64,000 bases of DNA from Clostridiales bacterium (GTDB taxonomy: Bacteria > Bacillota > Clostridia > Peptostreptococcales > Acidaminobacteraceae): contig JASUSA010000001.1 of the NCBI GenBank assembly GCA_030446305.1, forward strand, positions 1 through 64,000, in the 5' to 3' direction. This document shows positions 19,801-29,796 of the stretch, in pieces (within the stretch, counting starts at the first letter, position 1; every line of letters begins with the position of its first letter). The position numbers and the translations under genes are program-made. Below the pieces are notes generated by a model that saw only the letters and a list, made by a program, of their open reading frames with translations, had not been told where the DNA came from and did no database searches.

Positions 19801-21652
19801 AATGACGCTCCGTCGTCATAATCACTTGATGATCCAGCGTGATCTCCACTTGGTGCCCAACAGCATAGTTTGAAAGCGGTGTGCTAATGTTGGCCTCCAG
19901 AATTGTCTGCAGATAGGCCAGCGTTTCGTCTACCGGCTGCCAAAACAACAATAATCTTAAGTAGTCTTGATAGTACAAATCCGTATCCAGTATATTATTC
20001 GTCTGCGTATGACTGCCTGTAGCATTGGCACCTGTCGCATTGCCACCTGTCGCATTGGCGCTGGCTGCTGCAGAAATATCTTCAACAGTCGATGTCATCA
20101 GCCTTGTTGAGCTCAATTCAAAATCTGCATACGTCTTAACAAGCGGCAGCCCCTTGCCATTATGAAGTGACTTTATATCAAAAATTGATTCGCCAACGCT
20201 CCACGCTGTTACCAGAGCACCTTGGGCAAGTACCTGAAAAGGCATTGGAATGGCAACGGTCACACTGACCACCTGCTGTCTTGCCGTAGCATCTGTCAAC
20301 AATGTCATGGCATTGCTCAATGTTCTCAATGCGAGAATCTTGCCGTCAACAATGGTTTGATTTAATTGATCATCTGTTGTATGCCCGATCAAATACTCAA
20401 CTTCACCTTTATAAACACCTTCTCTATCTGATTTCGTCCCGGGAAAATCAAAATTACGCACGGTTCCAGGATCTTTGCTCTTCAGTACACCTAGGCAATA
20501 TTCATTGATAATCATTTTTTCATCCAGACCAATGGCAATTTGCTTAAAGGCTTCTCTTTTAAGTTTCACCTCATCACGCTCTGAACCGCTTATCATGCCA
20601 ACTGTACTTTCATAATATGTGGATAATGACGCTTTAATTGACTTTAATTTATCCCAGGCACTACTTGATTCACTTGCATATGTATTGCTAAAAGTTTCTG
20701 CCTCTGCCGAAAACTGTCTTTGAAGCCTTTTCAGCCTTTCTTCCAATCGATCGATGTCATCCTTTAAATCCTTTTTATCTTCTTTTAATGCTTTAATCGC
20801 CTCACTAATGGCCGGCTTTTCTGATACTTTTGCATTATCACGTCTTTCTTTTAATTTATCAATCCGATCATCAAGCGTATCCACATCATCTTCTAAGTCA
20901 TCAATATCCTCTTCTATTTTTTTCATATCTGAAATGCTTTCCGATCCTTTTTCTATAAACACTTGAAGTTCTTGTGCAAGGGCTATCGAAGCTGCAACAT
21001 CTTGATCATAGGCATTTTGATCTTCAAATGTCGGACGCGCATCATCAATCACCTGCTTCAGCGCTTGTTTTGCATTTGACAAGTCATCGAGCTGACCTGT
21101 AATCGCAGCAGACGACATGCCGACACAATCGCGCAAATCATTTAACTTATCCGCAACCTTATAACGCTCAAACGTATCAAGAAATTTTTCATTTACTTTT
21201 TTAACGGATTCAAATCGCTGGTAAACACCCTCATTTGCCATTTTTTTATCTGCCCAACTTAAAGCCAGGTCAATCGCCTCAGATACGCCTTCTGCGGAAC
21301 CTGCCAGCAATATCGCTGATTTAAAATATTCAGGTTTTGAGAGCGTTTCATATGAGACATTGTAATAGACGCGATCCTTGTAACCATTTCGGACGATAAG
21401 CTTATTAAAGAGATCATGCATTTGATCACTCTTTTCATAAGCTAAAATACGATAATCATCATAGAGAACGTTGCTGAACCTCGCCAATCGCACCTCCGAG
21501 ACTTCAACACCCGTTATAATCGCATTATTCTCAAGCTTTCGCTCTTCCAGCTGCTGATAAATCATAAAAATACCAAACAAAATAACTGGCACGACGATAA
21601 CGGCAAAAATAGAAACACTGCCACGTGATGCGCGATTCAGCATTTCTGTCAC
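19793..21652 (-). CDS. TadG-like / DUF5702-type membrane-anchored coiled-coil protein
   Basis: RGSVSIFAVIVVPVILFGIFMIYQQLEERKLENNAI; long Lys/Asp/Glu coiled coil; NATGGNATGANATG repeat. Confidence 0.65.
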   Translation of the reverse strand: MTEMLNRASRGSVSIFAVIVVPVILFGIFMIYQQLEERKLENNAIITGVEVSEVRLARFSNVLYDDYRILAYEKSDQMHDLFNKLIVRNGYKDRVYYNVSYETLSKPEYFKSAILLAGSAEGVSEAIDLALSWADKKMANEGVYQRFESVKKVNEKFLDTFERYKVADKLNDLRDCVGMSSAAITGQLDDLSNAKQALKQVIDDARPTFEDQNAYDQDVAASIALAQELQVFIEKGSESISDMKKIEEDIDDLEDDVDTLDDRIDKLKERRDNAKVSEKPAISEAIKALKEDKKDLKDDIDRLEERLKRLQRQFSAEAETFSNTYASESSSAWDKLKSIKASLSTYYESTVGMISGSERDEVKLKREAFKQIAIGLDEKMIINEYCLGVLKSKDPGTVRNFDFPGTKSDREGVYKGEVEYLIGHTTDDQLNQTIVDGKILALRTLSNAMTLLTDATARQQVVSVTVAIPMPFQVLAQGALVTAWSVGESIFDIKSLHNGKGLPLVKTYADFELSSTRLMTSTVEDISAAASANATGGNATGANATGSHTQTNNILDTDLYYQDYLRLLLFWQPVDETLAYLQTILEANISTPLSNYAVGHQVEITLDHQVIMTTERHYE

Positions 21653-22065
21653 CTCCTGAACAAATTAGCCGCTTCATTAACATACTGTTTAAGCAAAAGC
21701 ATACGTCTATAGTTAAATTTATAATCACGACGTTCAAGTTCTACCTCAGCTAATTCCTCCCCCAGTGCTGTATTAATCCCATTTTCAATGGTAAATGTCT
21801 CATGGCTCTTGTAACGTTTCAGCAAACCAAGATTATTCACTTCGATATCGGCTATAAGCCCACTGCCGTTTTGCGGCACGGATACATTGCCATTGCCCGG
21901 TAAAGGGGGCACGCCGTTCACAGTTTCCAAAAAGCTATTTTCCATTTCAATTGCAGCATAGGTCTCCATTGCAATATCAATAAAAAAGCCTAAGATGCCC
22001 AATAACAGAATAAAGACAACCGTAAAGGCAATTGTCGTTTCAAGTGTTAGCATGAATACCTCCAA
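21649..22065 (-). CDS. TadE-like minor pseudopilin
   Basis: LETTIAFTVVFILLLGILGFFIDIAMETYAAIEME; overlaps next gene. Confidence 0.55.
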   Translation of the reverse strand: MEVFMLTLETTIAFTVVFILLLGILGFFIDIAMETYAAIEMENSFLETVNGVPPLPGNGNVSVPQNGSGLIADIEVNNLGLLKRYKSHETFTIENGINTALGEELAEVELERRDYKFNYRRMLLLKQYVNEAANLFRR

Positions 22066-22227
22066 GATTTAATTTAACATATTTGTTATATTTTTACATT
22101 TTAGCATAAAAAAATGAACCCCACAACTGTTAATCGTCATCATTTGTCATGAATTATCATCATTTGATGTCCACTATAATTGATTAATCATTCGTCATTG
22201 GGATCATTGTCAAATTTGAGGCTTTCG

Positions 22228-23646
22228 TTATGCATTTTTATCCAAGCCATATTTATGTCTTTTACGTGTAATCGTCGATGGGTCAACCTTTAATATTTCT
22301 GAAGCTTCGCCAAGGCCATACTGTGAAAGAACAAAAGCCAGTAACGCTTTTTCATAATTTTCAACAGATGTTTTCAAAGAAAAATCACTGGCTTTAAAAG
22401 TGTCTTCATTGAATAAATGATTTTCATTAACCTGTCGTGCGCTTTCATGCAAAAATAATTCTGGGAAATAAACAAACTCCAACTTTTCATTATCACTCAT
22501 GATGACAAGGCGTTCAATAAAGTTCTTAAGCTCTCGCACATTACCAGGCCAGTGATATGCCGTTAAATCTTTGTATGCCGTAGGGGTTAGTAATTTAATT
22601 TTATCGTATCGCTTACAAAACATTGCCAGAAAATATTTGCTGAGTATGCGAATATCTTCAGGTCTTTCCCACAGTGGCGAAATTGTCAGCGGCAAGACGT
22701 TAATACGATAATAGAGATCTGCTCTAAATGTTTTCTCCGCCACCTTATGTTCCAAGACAGCATTCGTTGCCGTAATCAGTCGAAATCTTATCTCACGCGA
22801 TTTCAATGCCCCAATGCGCTGTACCTTTTTTTCTTCAAGCACTTTCAGCAGTTTCCCCTGCAAATTTAATGAAAGGGAATCTATCTCGTCGAGAAAGAGC
22901 GTTCCATTCTCTGCCGTTTCAATCAAACCAGGCTTTCCCGTTGCCAGCGCACCTGTAAATGCCCCTTTTTCATAGCCAAACAGCATTGATTCAAGCAGCG
23001 TCTCTGGGAATGCTGCACAATTGACTTCAACGAGTTCATGACTGCCAAAGCGACTCTCATTGTGAATATATCGCGCCAAAACACTTTTACCCGTTCCGGA
23101 TTCTCCTGTAATGAGTACTGCCGTATCAACTTTCGAGACGCGCTTTGCCTGTGCAATGAGCCGTTTCATTGATGCACTCTCATAAATCAAATCCGGTGAT
23201 TTATCACCTATTTGTTTAAGCTCTCGGTCTGTACTTTCGCCTTCCATCCAGACGCTCATCAACAGTTCCTGCAAATGCCCCATGATCATGGACATAACAT
23301 AAAGAACGTCGCCATTTTCATCCAAAATAGGTGATGAGAAGCCAATGATTTTGTGCGCTTTCCCTTCATCCGTATAATAAGTATTTGACAAAAATGCAGG
23401 CTTTTTGCTTTCTCTTACGCTTTTTGTAATATTGCGTTTAATCAATCCTTCCCGATACATTTCATCAAAGTTCAGCACCATAAATGCCGCTCTCTCCATA
23501 TCTACTAAATCCAGCATTGACTGATTTACATAGGTTACAGAGCCATTTTTATCTGTTACAAAGATGCCGAACACCATGTTGTCCAGCATCATTTCATATA
23601 GTGCTGCATCACTCATCGAATTTCCCCCTTTACATGCATACAGCAT
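22228..23646 (-). CDS. Sigma54-dependent transcriptional activator (PAS-AAA+-HTH)
   Basis: GESGTGKSVLARYIH, FGYEKGAFTGA (GAFTGA loop), ENGTLFLDEIDSL, WPGNVRELKNFIERLV. Confidence 0.93.
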   Translation of the reverse strand: MLYACKGGNSMSDAALYEMMLDNMVFGIFVTDKNGSVTYVNQSMLDLVDMERAAFMVLNFDEMYREGLIKRNITKSVRESKKPAFLSNTYYTDEGKAHKIIGFSSPILDENGDVLYVMSMIMGHLQELLMSVWMEGESTDRELKQIGDKSPDLIYESASMKRLIAQAKRVSKVDTAVLITGESGTGKSVLARYIHNESRFGSHELVEVNCAAFPETLLESMLFGYEKGAFTGALATGKPGLIETAENGTLFLDEIDSLSLNLQGKLLKVLEEKKVQRIGALKSREIRFRLITATNAVLEHKVAEKTFRADLYYRINVLPLTISPLWERPEDIRILSKYFLAMFCKRYDKIKLLTPTAYKDLTAYHWPGNVRELKNFIERLVIMSDNEKLEFVYFPELFLHESARQVNENHLFNEDTFKASDFSLKTSVENYEKALLAFVLSQYGLGEASEILKVDPSTITRKRHKYGLDKNA

Positions 23647-23721
23647 AAACGCCTATGTGCCAAATCACCATTTTTAAATCCATTAACGGCATCTCGAACA
23701 CGCTTTTAGCGCTTATTATCC

Positions 23722-23860
23722 TCAATCTCTCAATTTCCTATTCTCCTATTCTCTTATTCTCTTATTCTCTTATTCTCTTAATTTCTTAATTTCTTATTCT
23801 CTCATTTTCTTATTTTCTTAATCTCTCAATCTCTTATTCTCTTATTTTCTCATTTTCTTT
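23722..23860. repeat. Octanucleotide tandem array (TTATTCTC-like)
   Basis: ttattctc ttattctc ttattctc ttaatttc ttaatttc ttattctc tcattttc ttattttc ... Confidence 0.9.
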
Positions 23861-23920
23861 ATATCTTCGCTTAATATTCTCATTTTCTGTCCTGATCTGC
23901 AACTACTAATAGTAATAATT

Positions 23921-25171
23921 TTATAAGATTTCAAGCGGCAGTTCATAAAGGCGAATGGCATTGTTTCTTAATATATCCTTTGCTATTTGAACAGCAACAG
24001 GCTCAGTGACAATACCATCGTCGATCATCCCTGCCAACGCCAGATAAACAGCTCTTCTGCCGGTCTTTGCACAGGTAAAGAGAAATCGCTCGCCTAAGAG
24101 CGTATCTGAACCATATAAAATCTTTTTCCAAAGTGCTGGCACTTCCAAAAAATTTCTCAGCATTTTGGCGATTATCGTTGGATCATTGGCAAACATCACT
24201 CTTCCTGAAATATCAATGTAGACATTGTTGACTGTCAGCGGTTTAGACGCCATCGCCATTAACTTTGCATTGTCAAACATTGGGTAACCTGCGTGCAGCA
24301 GCACAATTTTCGCTTGATACGTTGTTTCATCTTTCAAAAAATTACTTAGGTTGATAGGATTGGTTACATCAATGTGTCCATCAATCAGTGCCGTATGAAG
24401 CTGAACCGGCATTCCGTTTTGCGCCGACTTCTCCATTACCTTCCATACGATAAAATCCTGAAATGCACGGTAGGCGTTTGCATCACCGCTGCGCGCTGCT
24501 TCGTAAAGTTTATTGCCGGTTTCCGAAGGCTTTTCAAAATACAGGCTCCTCACATAGGCGGAAATAATTTTATAACCCTTATAGCCTTTCAATTTGTAGT
24601 CGTCCAATACGCGGTCGACCATTGCCATATACGTATCGAAGTCGGGATCATCGCATACGCCATAAGTCTTTTTTATCTCACTCAGTATATAACCAAAACT
24701 CAATACATAAGGTTTTGCCATAGGCCGATCCGTTACAAAATAATCGCCAAACGGATACATCAATGGATCTATCATTGGTATTAGTGAAATGTTGGCTTCA
24801 TCCTTTAACGCTTCCGGCAAAAATAGATTTGAAATGACGTGCTCGACATTTCCCATTTTCATAAAATCATTAAATGTCTGCTTAAGATCACAGCGTTTTG
24901 CTTCATAGGCAACGGCAAGCTTTTTATATTGACTGGCTTGATTCAAATCTTCAGGTATAAAACCATAATAATTCACATAAGCCTCTTCGTGTAGCGCTTC
25001 CAAATATGGAAATCCAAAAGAACTCTGTATCGGCGGCAAGTATACATCAGACGCTGGAAGCAACGGTTTAATATAAGCCCCCAGCTCATTTACAGCCTGC
25101 GTTATCCCAACATGTGCATGATCATCTACAATTGAAATAGTATCCGTGATACGTCTTAACTCAAAATACAT
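23921..25171 (-). CDS. Amidohydrolase-superfamily metal-dependent hydrolase
   Basis: ISIVDDHAHVGITQAV, PVQLHTALIDGH, IVLLHAGYPMFDNA, KILYGSDT. Confidence 0.8.
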   Translation of the reverse strand: MYFELRRITDTISIVDDHAHVGITQAVNELGAYIKPLLPASDVYLPPIQSSFGFPYLEALHEEAYVNYYGFIPEDLNQASQYKKLAVAYEAKRCDLKQTFNDFMKMGNVEHVISNLFLPEALKDEANISLIPMIDPLMYPFGDYFVTDRPMAKPYVLSFGYILSEIKKTYGVCDDPDFDTYMAMVDRVLDDYKLKGYKGYKIISAYVRSLYFEKPSETGNKLYEAARSGDANAYRAFQDFIVWKVMEKSAQNGMPVQLHTALIDGHIDVTNPINLSNFLKDETTYQAKIVLLHAGYPMFDNAKLMAMASKPLTVNNVYIDISGRVMFANDPTIIAKMLRNFLEVPALWKKILYGSDTLLGERFLFTCAKTGRRAVYLALAGMIDDGIVTEPVAVQIAKDILRNNAIRLYELPLEIL

Positions 25172-25233
25172 ATTGACCTCCTATTCAAATAGCCGCGTGT
25201 CTTTTATCATCACACGATACAAATTATTTATAC

Positions 25234-25249
25234 GCAAGCTTCATGCCAA
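25234..25249 (-). promoter_or_regulatory. Sigma54 (RpoN) promoter for amidohydrolase gene
   Basis: Minus strand TTGGCATGAAGCTTGC: matches TGGCAYG-N4-TTGC with canonical GG/GC spacing. Confidence 0.8.
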
Positions 25250-25359
25250 TTAGACAAAGGGCTAATTGGCATGATTCGGTGCATTTTTCGATATGAAAAC
25301 CGGCTTCTTTTAAATATTCGTGCACATTTGCATTACTTTGATTTGCAGCCTTGTATTTT

Positions 25360-25474
25360 CATGCAATATTGCATGCTATTTAAGATACACATTTATCATC
25401 TTGGGAATTCCAACAATCATGCTCGTGCAAAATTGCACGTTTTACATGTACATAGCCACGCACGTTTCGCGTGC
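25360..25474. promoter_or_regulatory. Cluster of palindromes, candidate enhancer (UAS) sites
   Basis: CATGCAATATTGCATG (25360-25375), CGTGCAAAATTGCACG (25424-25439), GCACGTTTCGCGTGC (25460-25474). Confidence 0.55.
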
Positions 25475-25508
25475 ATATCGCATGCTTAACCATCCCTTTC
25501 AAAAACAG

Positions 25509-25570
25509 AAAATGCACCTTTTCACCATACGATTCTTAATCGTCGTACCATTGTGAAAGGTGCATTTTTT
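25509..25570 (-). terminator. Long hairpin terminator downstream of typA
   Basis: AAAATGCACCTTTTCAC...GTGAAAGGTGCATTTTTT. Confidence 0.75.
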
Positions 25571-25631
25571 ATATACCGTCCATAAAGGACATGCTCATTC
25601 TAACTAAAACTTATTTTCAACCGTATGCCGA

Positions 25632-27479
25632 CTAACCGATTTCTCGGTCCGTCAATTCACGGTTGACGCGATTTCGCGCACGTACACGATCCGTTTCGTT
25701 CAAAATGCGTTTACGCAAACGAAGTGAATCAGGTGTAATTTCCAAAAGCTCATCGTCTTCAATAAATGTCAGTGCTTCTTCCATGGTAAAGATTTTAGGC
25801 GGCAGCAATTTAATGGCATCATCTGAACCAGAAGCGCGCGTATTGGTCAATTTTTTATTTTTGGTCGGATTAACCGTCATATCGTCTTTACGAGAGTTAA
25901 TCCCAATAATCATGCCCTCATACACGTCTGTGCCGGCATCAATGGTCATAACAGCGCGTTCAGACAAATTGAAAAGTGAATATGCCATTGCCGTTCCACC
26001 TGTTTGGGAAACGAGCACACCGTTGTTACGCTTTGGAATTTCACCTTTGTACGGTTCGTATTCATAAAAAGATCGAAGCAAAATGCCTTCACCGCGCGTT
26101 GTATTGATAAAATCACTGCGATAGCCTAAAAGGCCGCGTGTTGGTACAGTAAATTCAATACGCGTATGGCCATCTTCCGTTGACATCGTCTCCATTTGTC
26201 CTTTACGCTGATTGAGTTCTGATATGACGGCACCCGCATATTCATCCGGTACAATTGCCGTCACTTTTTCAATTGGTTCGCAGCGTGCACCGTCAATGAC
26301 TTTTGTGAGAACTTGCGGTTTTGACACGGCAATCTCATAACCTTCACGGCGCATGTTTTCGAGCAGAATGGATAAGTGCAGTTCGCCTCTTCCTGAAACC
26401 TTAAAACCATCTTGAACAGAGTCCAGTGCTTCAACGCGTAAGCCGACATTGACTTCGAGCTCTTTCTCCAGACGGCTTTTAATATGGCGGCTGGTGACAA
26501 ATTTACCGCTCTTGCCGCAGAAAGGTGAATCATTTATCAGAAAGTTCATTGATAGTGTTGGTTCTTCAATTTCGATAAGCGGCATTGGATCAATAGCATC
26601 CGGCGCACAGATGGTTTCGCCAATCGATAAATCTGCAATTCCAGAAATAACGACCATGTCGCCAGCTACTGCTGATTTAGCCTCAGTTTTAGCCAATCCC
26701 TCATATACATAGAGTTTGCCGATTTTCGACTTTACAACACTACCATCTCGCTTGCACACAGCAACCTGTCCGCCTTGCTCAATCGTTCCCTGTACAACGC
26801 GGCCTATTCCAAGTCTGCCGACGTATTCATCATATCCAAGCGAGGATATCTGCATTTTTAAAGGCGCTTCTACTGGCGCGTCATACGGTTTGACATGACT
26901 TAAAATCGTCTCGAAAAGCGGCGTTAAATCAGTGCTGTCATCTTCGATTTCGTATTTTGCAATACCTTGTTTCGCAATACCGTAGATTATTGGAAATTCG
27001 AGCTGTTCATCAGATGCATCAAGCTCAACAAAGAGATCAAATGTCAGATTGACAACTTCTTCTGCACGCTGATCTTTTTTATCAATTTTGTTAATCATCA
27101 GAATTGGTCTTAAGCCACACTCAAGTGATTTCTTGAGGACAAACCGCGTTTGCGGCATTGGACCTTCACTTGAATCCACCAACAGAATAACCGCATCGAC
27201 GGTTTTCATAATTCGCTCAACTTCTGAAGAGAAGTCAGCATGCCCCGGTGTATCTACAATGTTGATTTTATAATCCTTGTACATAATGGAACAATTTTTG
27301 GAATAAATCGTTATTCCACGTTCTCTTTCGAGATCATTGCTGTCCATAACACACTCAGGAACGGCCTCATTGGCTCTAAAAACACCACTTTGGCTTAAAA
27401 ATGCATCAACGAGTGTCGATTTCCCGGCATCGACGTGTGCAATAACGGCAATATTAATGATCCCTTTACGATTTGACAT
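25632..27479 (-). CDS. typA: Translational GTPase TypA/BipA
   Basis: [60 protein letters not shown]. Confidence 0.96.
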   Translation of the reverse strand: MSNRKGIINIAVIAHVDAGKSTLVDAFLSQSGVFRANEAVPECVMDSNDLERERGITIYSKNCSIMYKDYKINIVDTPGHADFSSEVERIMKTVDAVILLVDSSEGPMPQTRFVLKKSLECGLRPILMINKIDKKDQRAEEVVNLTFDLFVELDASDEQLEFPIIYGIAKQGIAKYEIEDDSTDLTPLFETILSHVKPYDAPVEAPLKMQISSLGYDEYVGRLGIGRVVQGTIEQGGQVAVCKRDGSVVKSKIGKLYVYEGLAKTEAKSAVAGDMVVISGIADLSIGETICAPDAIDPMPLIEIEEPTLSMNFLINDSPFCGKSGKFVTSRHIKSRLEKELEVNVGLRVEALDSVQDGFKVSGRGELHLSILLENMRREGYEIAVSKPQVLTKVIDGARCEPIEKVTAIVPDEYAGAVISELNQRKGQMETMSTEDGHTRIEFTVPTRGLLGYRSDFINTTRGEGILLRSFYEYEPYKGEIPKRNNGVLVSQTGGTAMAYSLFNLSERAVMTIDAGTDVYEGMIIGINSRKDDMTVNPTKNKKLTNTRASGSDDAIKLLPPKIFTMEEALTFIEDDELLEITPDSLRLRKRILNETDRVRARNRVNRELTDREIG

Positions 27480-27847
27480 TTTTTACTCCTAATCTAATAT
27501 GATACGTTTAACCTGCGCTGGCAAGCGCATTTATAAAAAAGCTGTCCTGTCCGTCCTGTTATCGGCCCATTGCAGCATGGTGACACACTAATATTGTATT
27601 TCATAATAGTCACAACAGGCATAGCTGTCAAAATGATTGCGTCTATCGTCAAGCGTCTTCTCTCTGATTCTTCCTATTATTGTATACAACTTATATATTG
27701 TATAACACTTTTGGTTTAAAAGATACTTAAAGTTTTAATTTAACAGTAAGTTTACAAATGAGGCAATTGCAGACGGCTGTGTAATCGCCTTTTCTCATTA
27801 GCGCAATCAATTGGCTGTATCCCAGATTAGCTTCGATGAAGCGCATA

Positions 27848-27880
27848 AAAAAACATCACCGCTTAATGCTAGTGATGCCA
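27848..27880 (-). terminator. Terminator at end of HydS-associated operon
   Basis: GGCATCACT-N-GTGATGTTTTTTT on minus strand. Confidence 0.6.
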
Positions 27881-27888
27881 TGTGCGAA

Positions 27889-28062
27889 CTAATCCATGTC
27901 ATTATCATCATAACCCTTAAAAAATATCAAAAATACACCTGATCCCAGCATAAATGTCGTCAATGCCGTGCGAATATAAGAATCAATGGGAATCATTGAC
28001 CCCAAGAACATGGCGGCAATGCTGACTGCAATGAGAATCAGGCCAACTTTACGATAGCTCAT
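27889..28062 (-). CDS. 57-aa membrane protein coupled to the upstream HATPase gene
   Basis: MSYRKVGLILIAVSIAAMFLGSMIPIDSYIRTALTTFMLGSGVFLIFFKGYDDNDMD; start overlaps upstream stop (ATGA). Confidence 0.7.
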   Translation of the reverse strand: MSYRKVGLILIAVSIAAMFLGSMIPIDSYIRTALTTFMLGSGVFLIFFKGYDDNDMD

Positions 28063-28619
28063 ATAACAACCTTCTCCTCTGCTCTGATCTCTGCCAATCC
28101 TTCGTTGATATAGCCTCTAAGCCAGCTTAATACTTCAACATTATTGATCGATATGCCTTCCAACAGCTTTTTGATTTCCTTCGTATTGAGCGTAAATGTT
28201 CTGCCCTGAATCTGATGGGTATAAATAAGATCCATCTCTTCACATACATTCAAAATCGTAACAATCGTCTCTGCCATATTGCCAAGTGGAACGCGATCAA
28301 TATGGCTGTACTGGAAAGTCGCCATAATTTCAGTTCCCTTTCCCAGCTGACTCTTTATTTCAAAGCTCCCGCCACACTGAAGCGCTGATATTTTAAAAAG
28401 CGGAATGCCCAGACCGACTTTTCGCGTCGTTCGCGTCGTATAGAATGGATCGACAACCCGCTTTACTGTTTCTTCGTCCATGCCAATGCCATCATCTTTG
28501 ATTTTAATCGTCAGCAAATCACGGTCATAATCTTCAATAATCGCTATTCTGAGTGTTTCGGCTTCTGCCTTAATAGAATTTTGTGCAATGTCCAATATGT
28601 GTAATGACAATTCTCTCAA
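28059..28619 (-). CDS. Histidine-kinase-like ATPase domain protein
   Basis: HILDIAQNSIKAEA, IKDDGIGMDEETV, PFYTTRTTRKVGLGIPLFK. Confidence 0.85.
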   Translation of the reverse strand: MRELSLHILDIAQNSIKAEAETLRIAIIEDYDRDLLTIKIKDDGIGMDEETVKRVVDPFYTTRTTRKVGLGIPLFKISALQCGGSFEIKSQLGKGTEIMATFQYSHIDRVPLGNMAETIVTILNVCEEMDLIYTHQIQGRTFTLNTKEIKKLLEGISINNVEVLSWLRGYINEGLAEIRAEEKVVI

Positions 28620-28624
28620 TCAAA

Positions 28625-29323
28625 TCACGCTCCCCGCAAACACTTAAACACCGCTGCTGCTGTCTTTTCATCCACTTCAAGATAATACTCAGGTTCGGAT
28701 ATTGCAGCGAGCGCATGTGCATCAGAATTAAACAACTGTACGTAATGATCAAAAATTCCTGGTGGCAAGGGTGCACCTTTATAGATTTCAACCGTACGGA
28801 TATCAGCCGATTTCGGCATAAAGCCAAGATTGGCGAGAATGCTGTTGCTGCCCTTGTTGACATGTGCAGGTATTGCAATACCGCCATGCTGTTTAACCAA
28901 TGCGATAAGTGCTTCAAAGCTTAAATCCATTGATGTTATCAGCGTGTACGCATACGTATCAATGATGCTGTCTGTGGTATCCATCAAATACTGTTCACCG
29001 AAATAATCTGGGCGGTTTGGCAAACACAGCCGATACGTATCAAATATTTCAAAAAAAGCCTGCATATGTTCAAGTGTTTCAAAATAGCAGAGAACATGTA
29101 CCTCTTCCCGAGTTTGAACTTCCATTCCCGGAATACATAAAATGCCTTGCGCATTTGCCAATTCACATACAGGCGCGACATTGCCACAGTGATTGTGATC
29201 TGTCACCGCAATAATATCAAGCCCTTTTAAAGCACTCATATTGACAATGTTATTTGGCGTCATCGTCTCATCACCGCACGGTGACAAACAACTGTGCATG
29301 TGCAAGTCATAATACAGTTTCAC
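28625..29323 (-). CDS. PHP-domain protein of HydS-associated cassette
   Basis: YYDLHMHSCLSPCGDETMTPNNIV, ITVDHNHC-like AVTDHNHCGN, IPAHVNK, NSDAHAL. Confidence 0.85.
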   Translation of the reverse strand: MKLYYDLHMHSCLSPCGDETMTPNNIVNMSALKGLDIIAVTDHNHCGNVAPVCELANAQGILCIPGMEVQTREEVHVLCYFETLEHMQAFFEIFDTYRLCLPNRPDYFGEQYLMDTTDSIIDTYAYTLITSMDLSFEALIALVKQHGGIAIPAHVNKGSNSILANLGFMPKSADIRTVEIYKGAPLPPGIFDHYVQLFNSDAHALAAISEPEYYLEVDEKTAAAVFKCLRGA

Positions 29324-29679
29324 TACTCAATACCCGCTTCATATAAAATCTTAAAAATATGATAGGAATCCAACGGTGTTGACAAGAGAATAATCTCCTG
29401 CTCATTGGCTTTATCAATAATTTCCGCGTCAATTTTAATGCCTTCAGGAATAATGACACATGCAAAATCCAAAAGTGCGGCTACCGCCAGAATATTATTA
29501 TGCGTCTGTACAGTAATCCAAGCGGTATTATTTTTTCCCTTTGCCATTACCCAACTCAGCAAGTCACACGAGTAGACATTTTCAATTGTCCGGTCAAGTG
29601 CTTCTGCTGACAGCTTGGTAAAATCGTACTGAGCCACCAAATCATTTACAGTGATCATAACGGCCTCCTTATACTTCAT
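29323..29679 (-). CDS. DRTGG-domain-like protein
   Basis: Size, fold pattern and operon context; paralogous to 31585-31932. Confidence 0.6.
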   Translation of the reverse strand: MKYKEAVMITVNDLVAQYDFTKLSAEALDRTIENVYSCDLLSWVMAKGKNNTAWITVQTHNNILAVAALLDFACVIIPEGIKIDAEIIDKANEQEIILLSTPLDSYHIFKILYEAGIE

Positions 29680-29770
29680 TCTTTATCGTTTACTTTATCG
29701 CTTTCGTGTTCATTTTACATGTCTTTTGTTTATGTTTTATGTTAGATCTGTTTCATATGCTTTATACTTG

Positions 29771-29790
29771 AGGAAATTGCATCATTCAAA
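29771..29790 (+). repeat. Partial terminus of dispersed repeat (copy C)
   Basis: AGGAAATTGCATCATTCAAA, identical to repeat terminus; remainder absent. Confidence 0.6.
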
Positions 29791-29796
29791 TATGAA

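Noticed and set aside
20030-20080. DNA repeat GTAGCATTGGCACCTGTCGCATTG as a mobile or CRISPR-like repeat
   Set aside because: In-frame coding repeat for NATG units within the TadG-like protein; no spacers.
25271-25556. Plus-strand ORFs 25271-25489 and 25320-25556
   Set aside because: They lie across palindromes and the typA terminator, lack RBS and recognisable protein features; region is better explained as regulatory.
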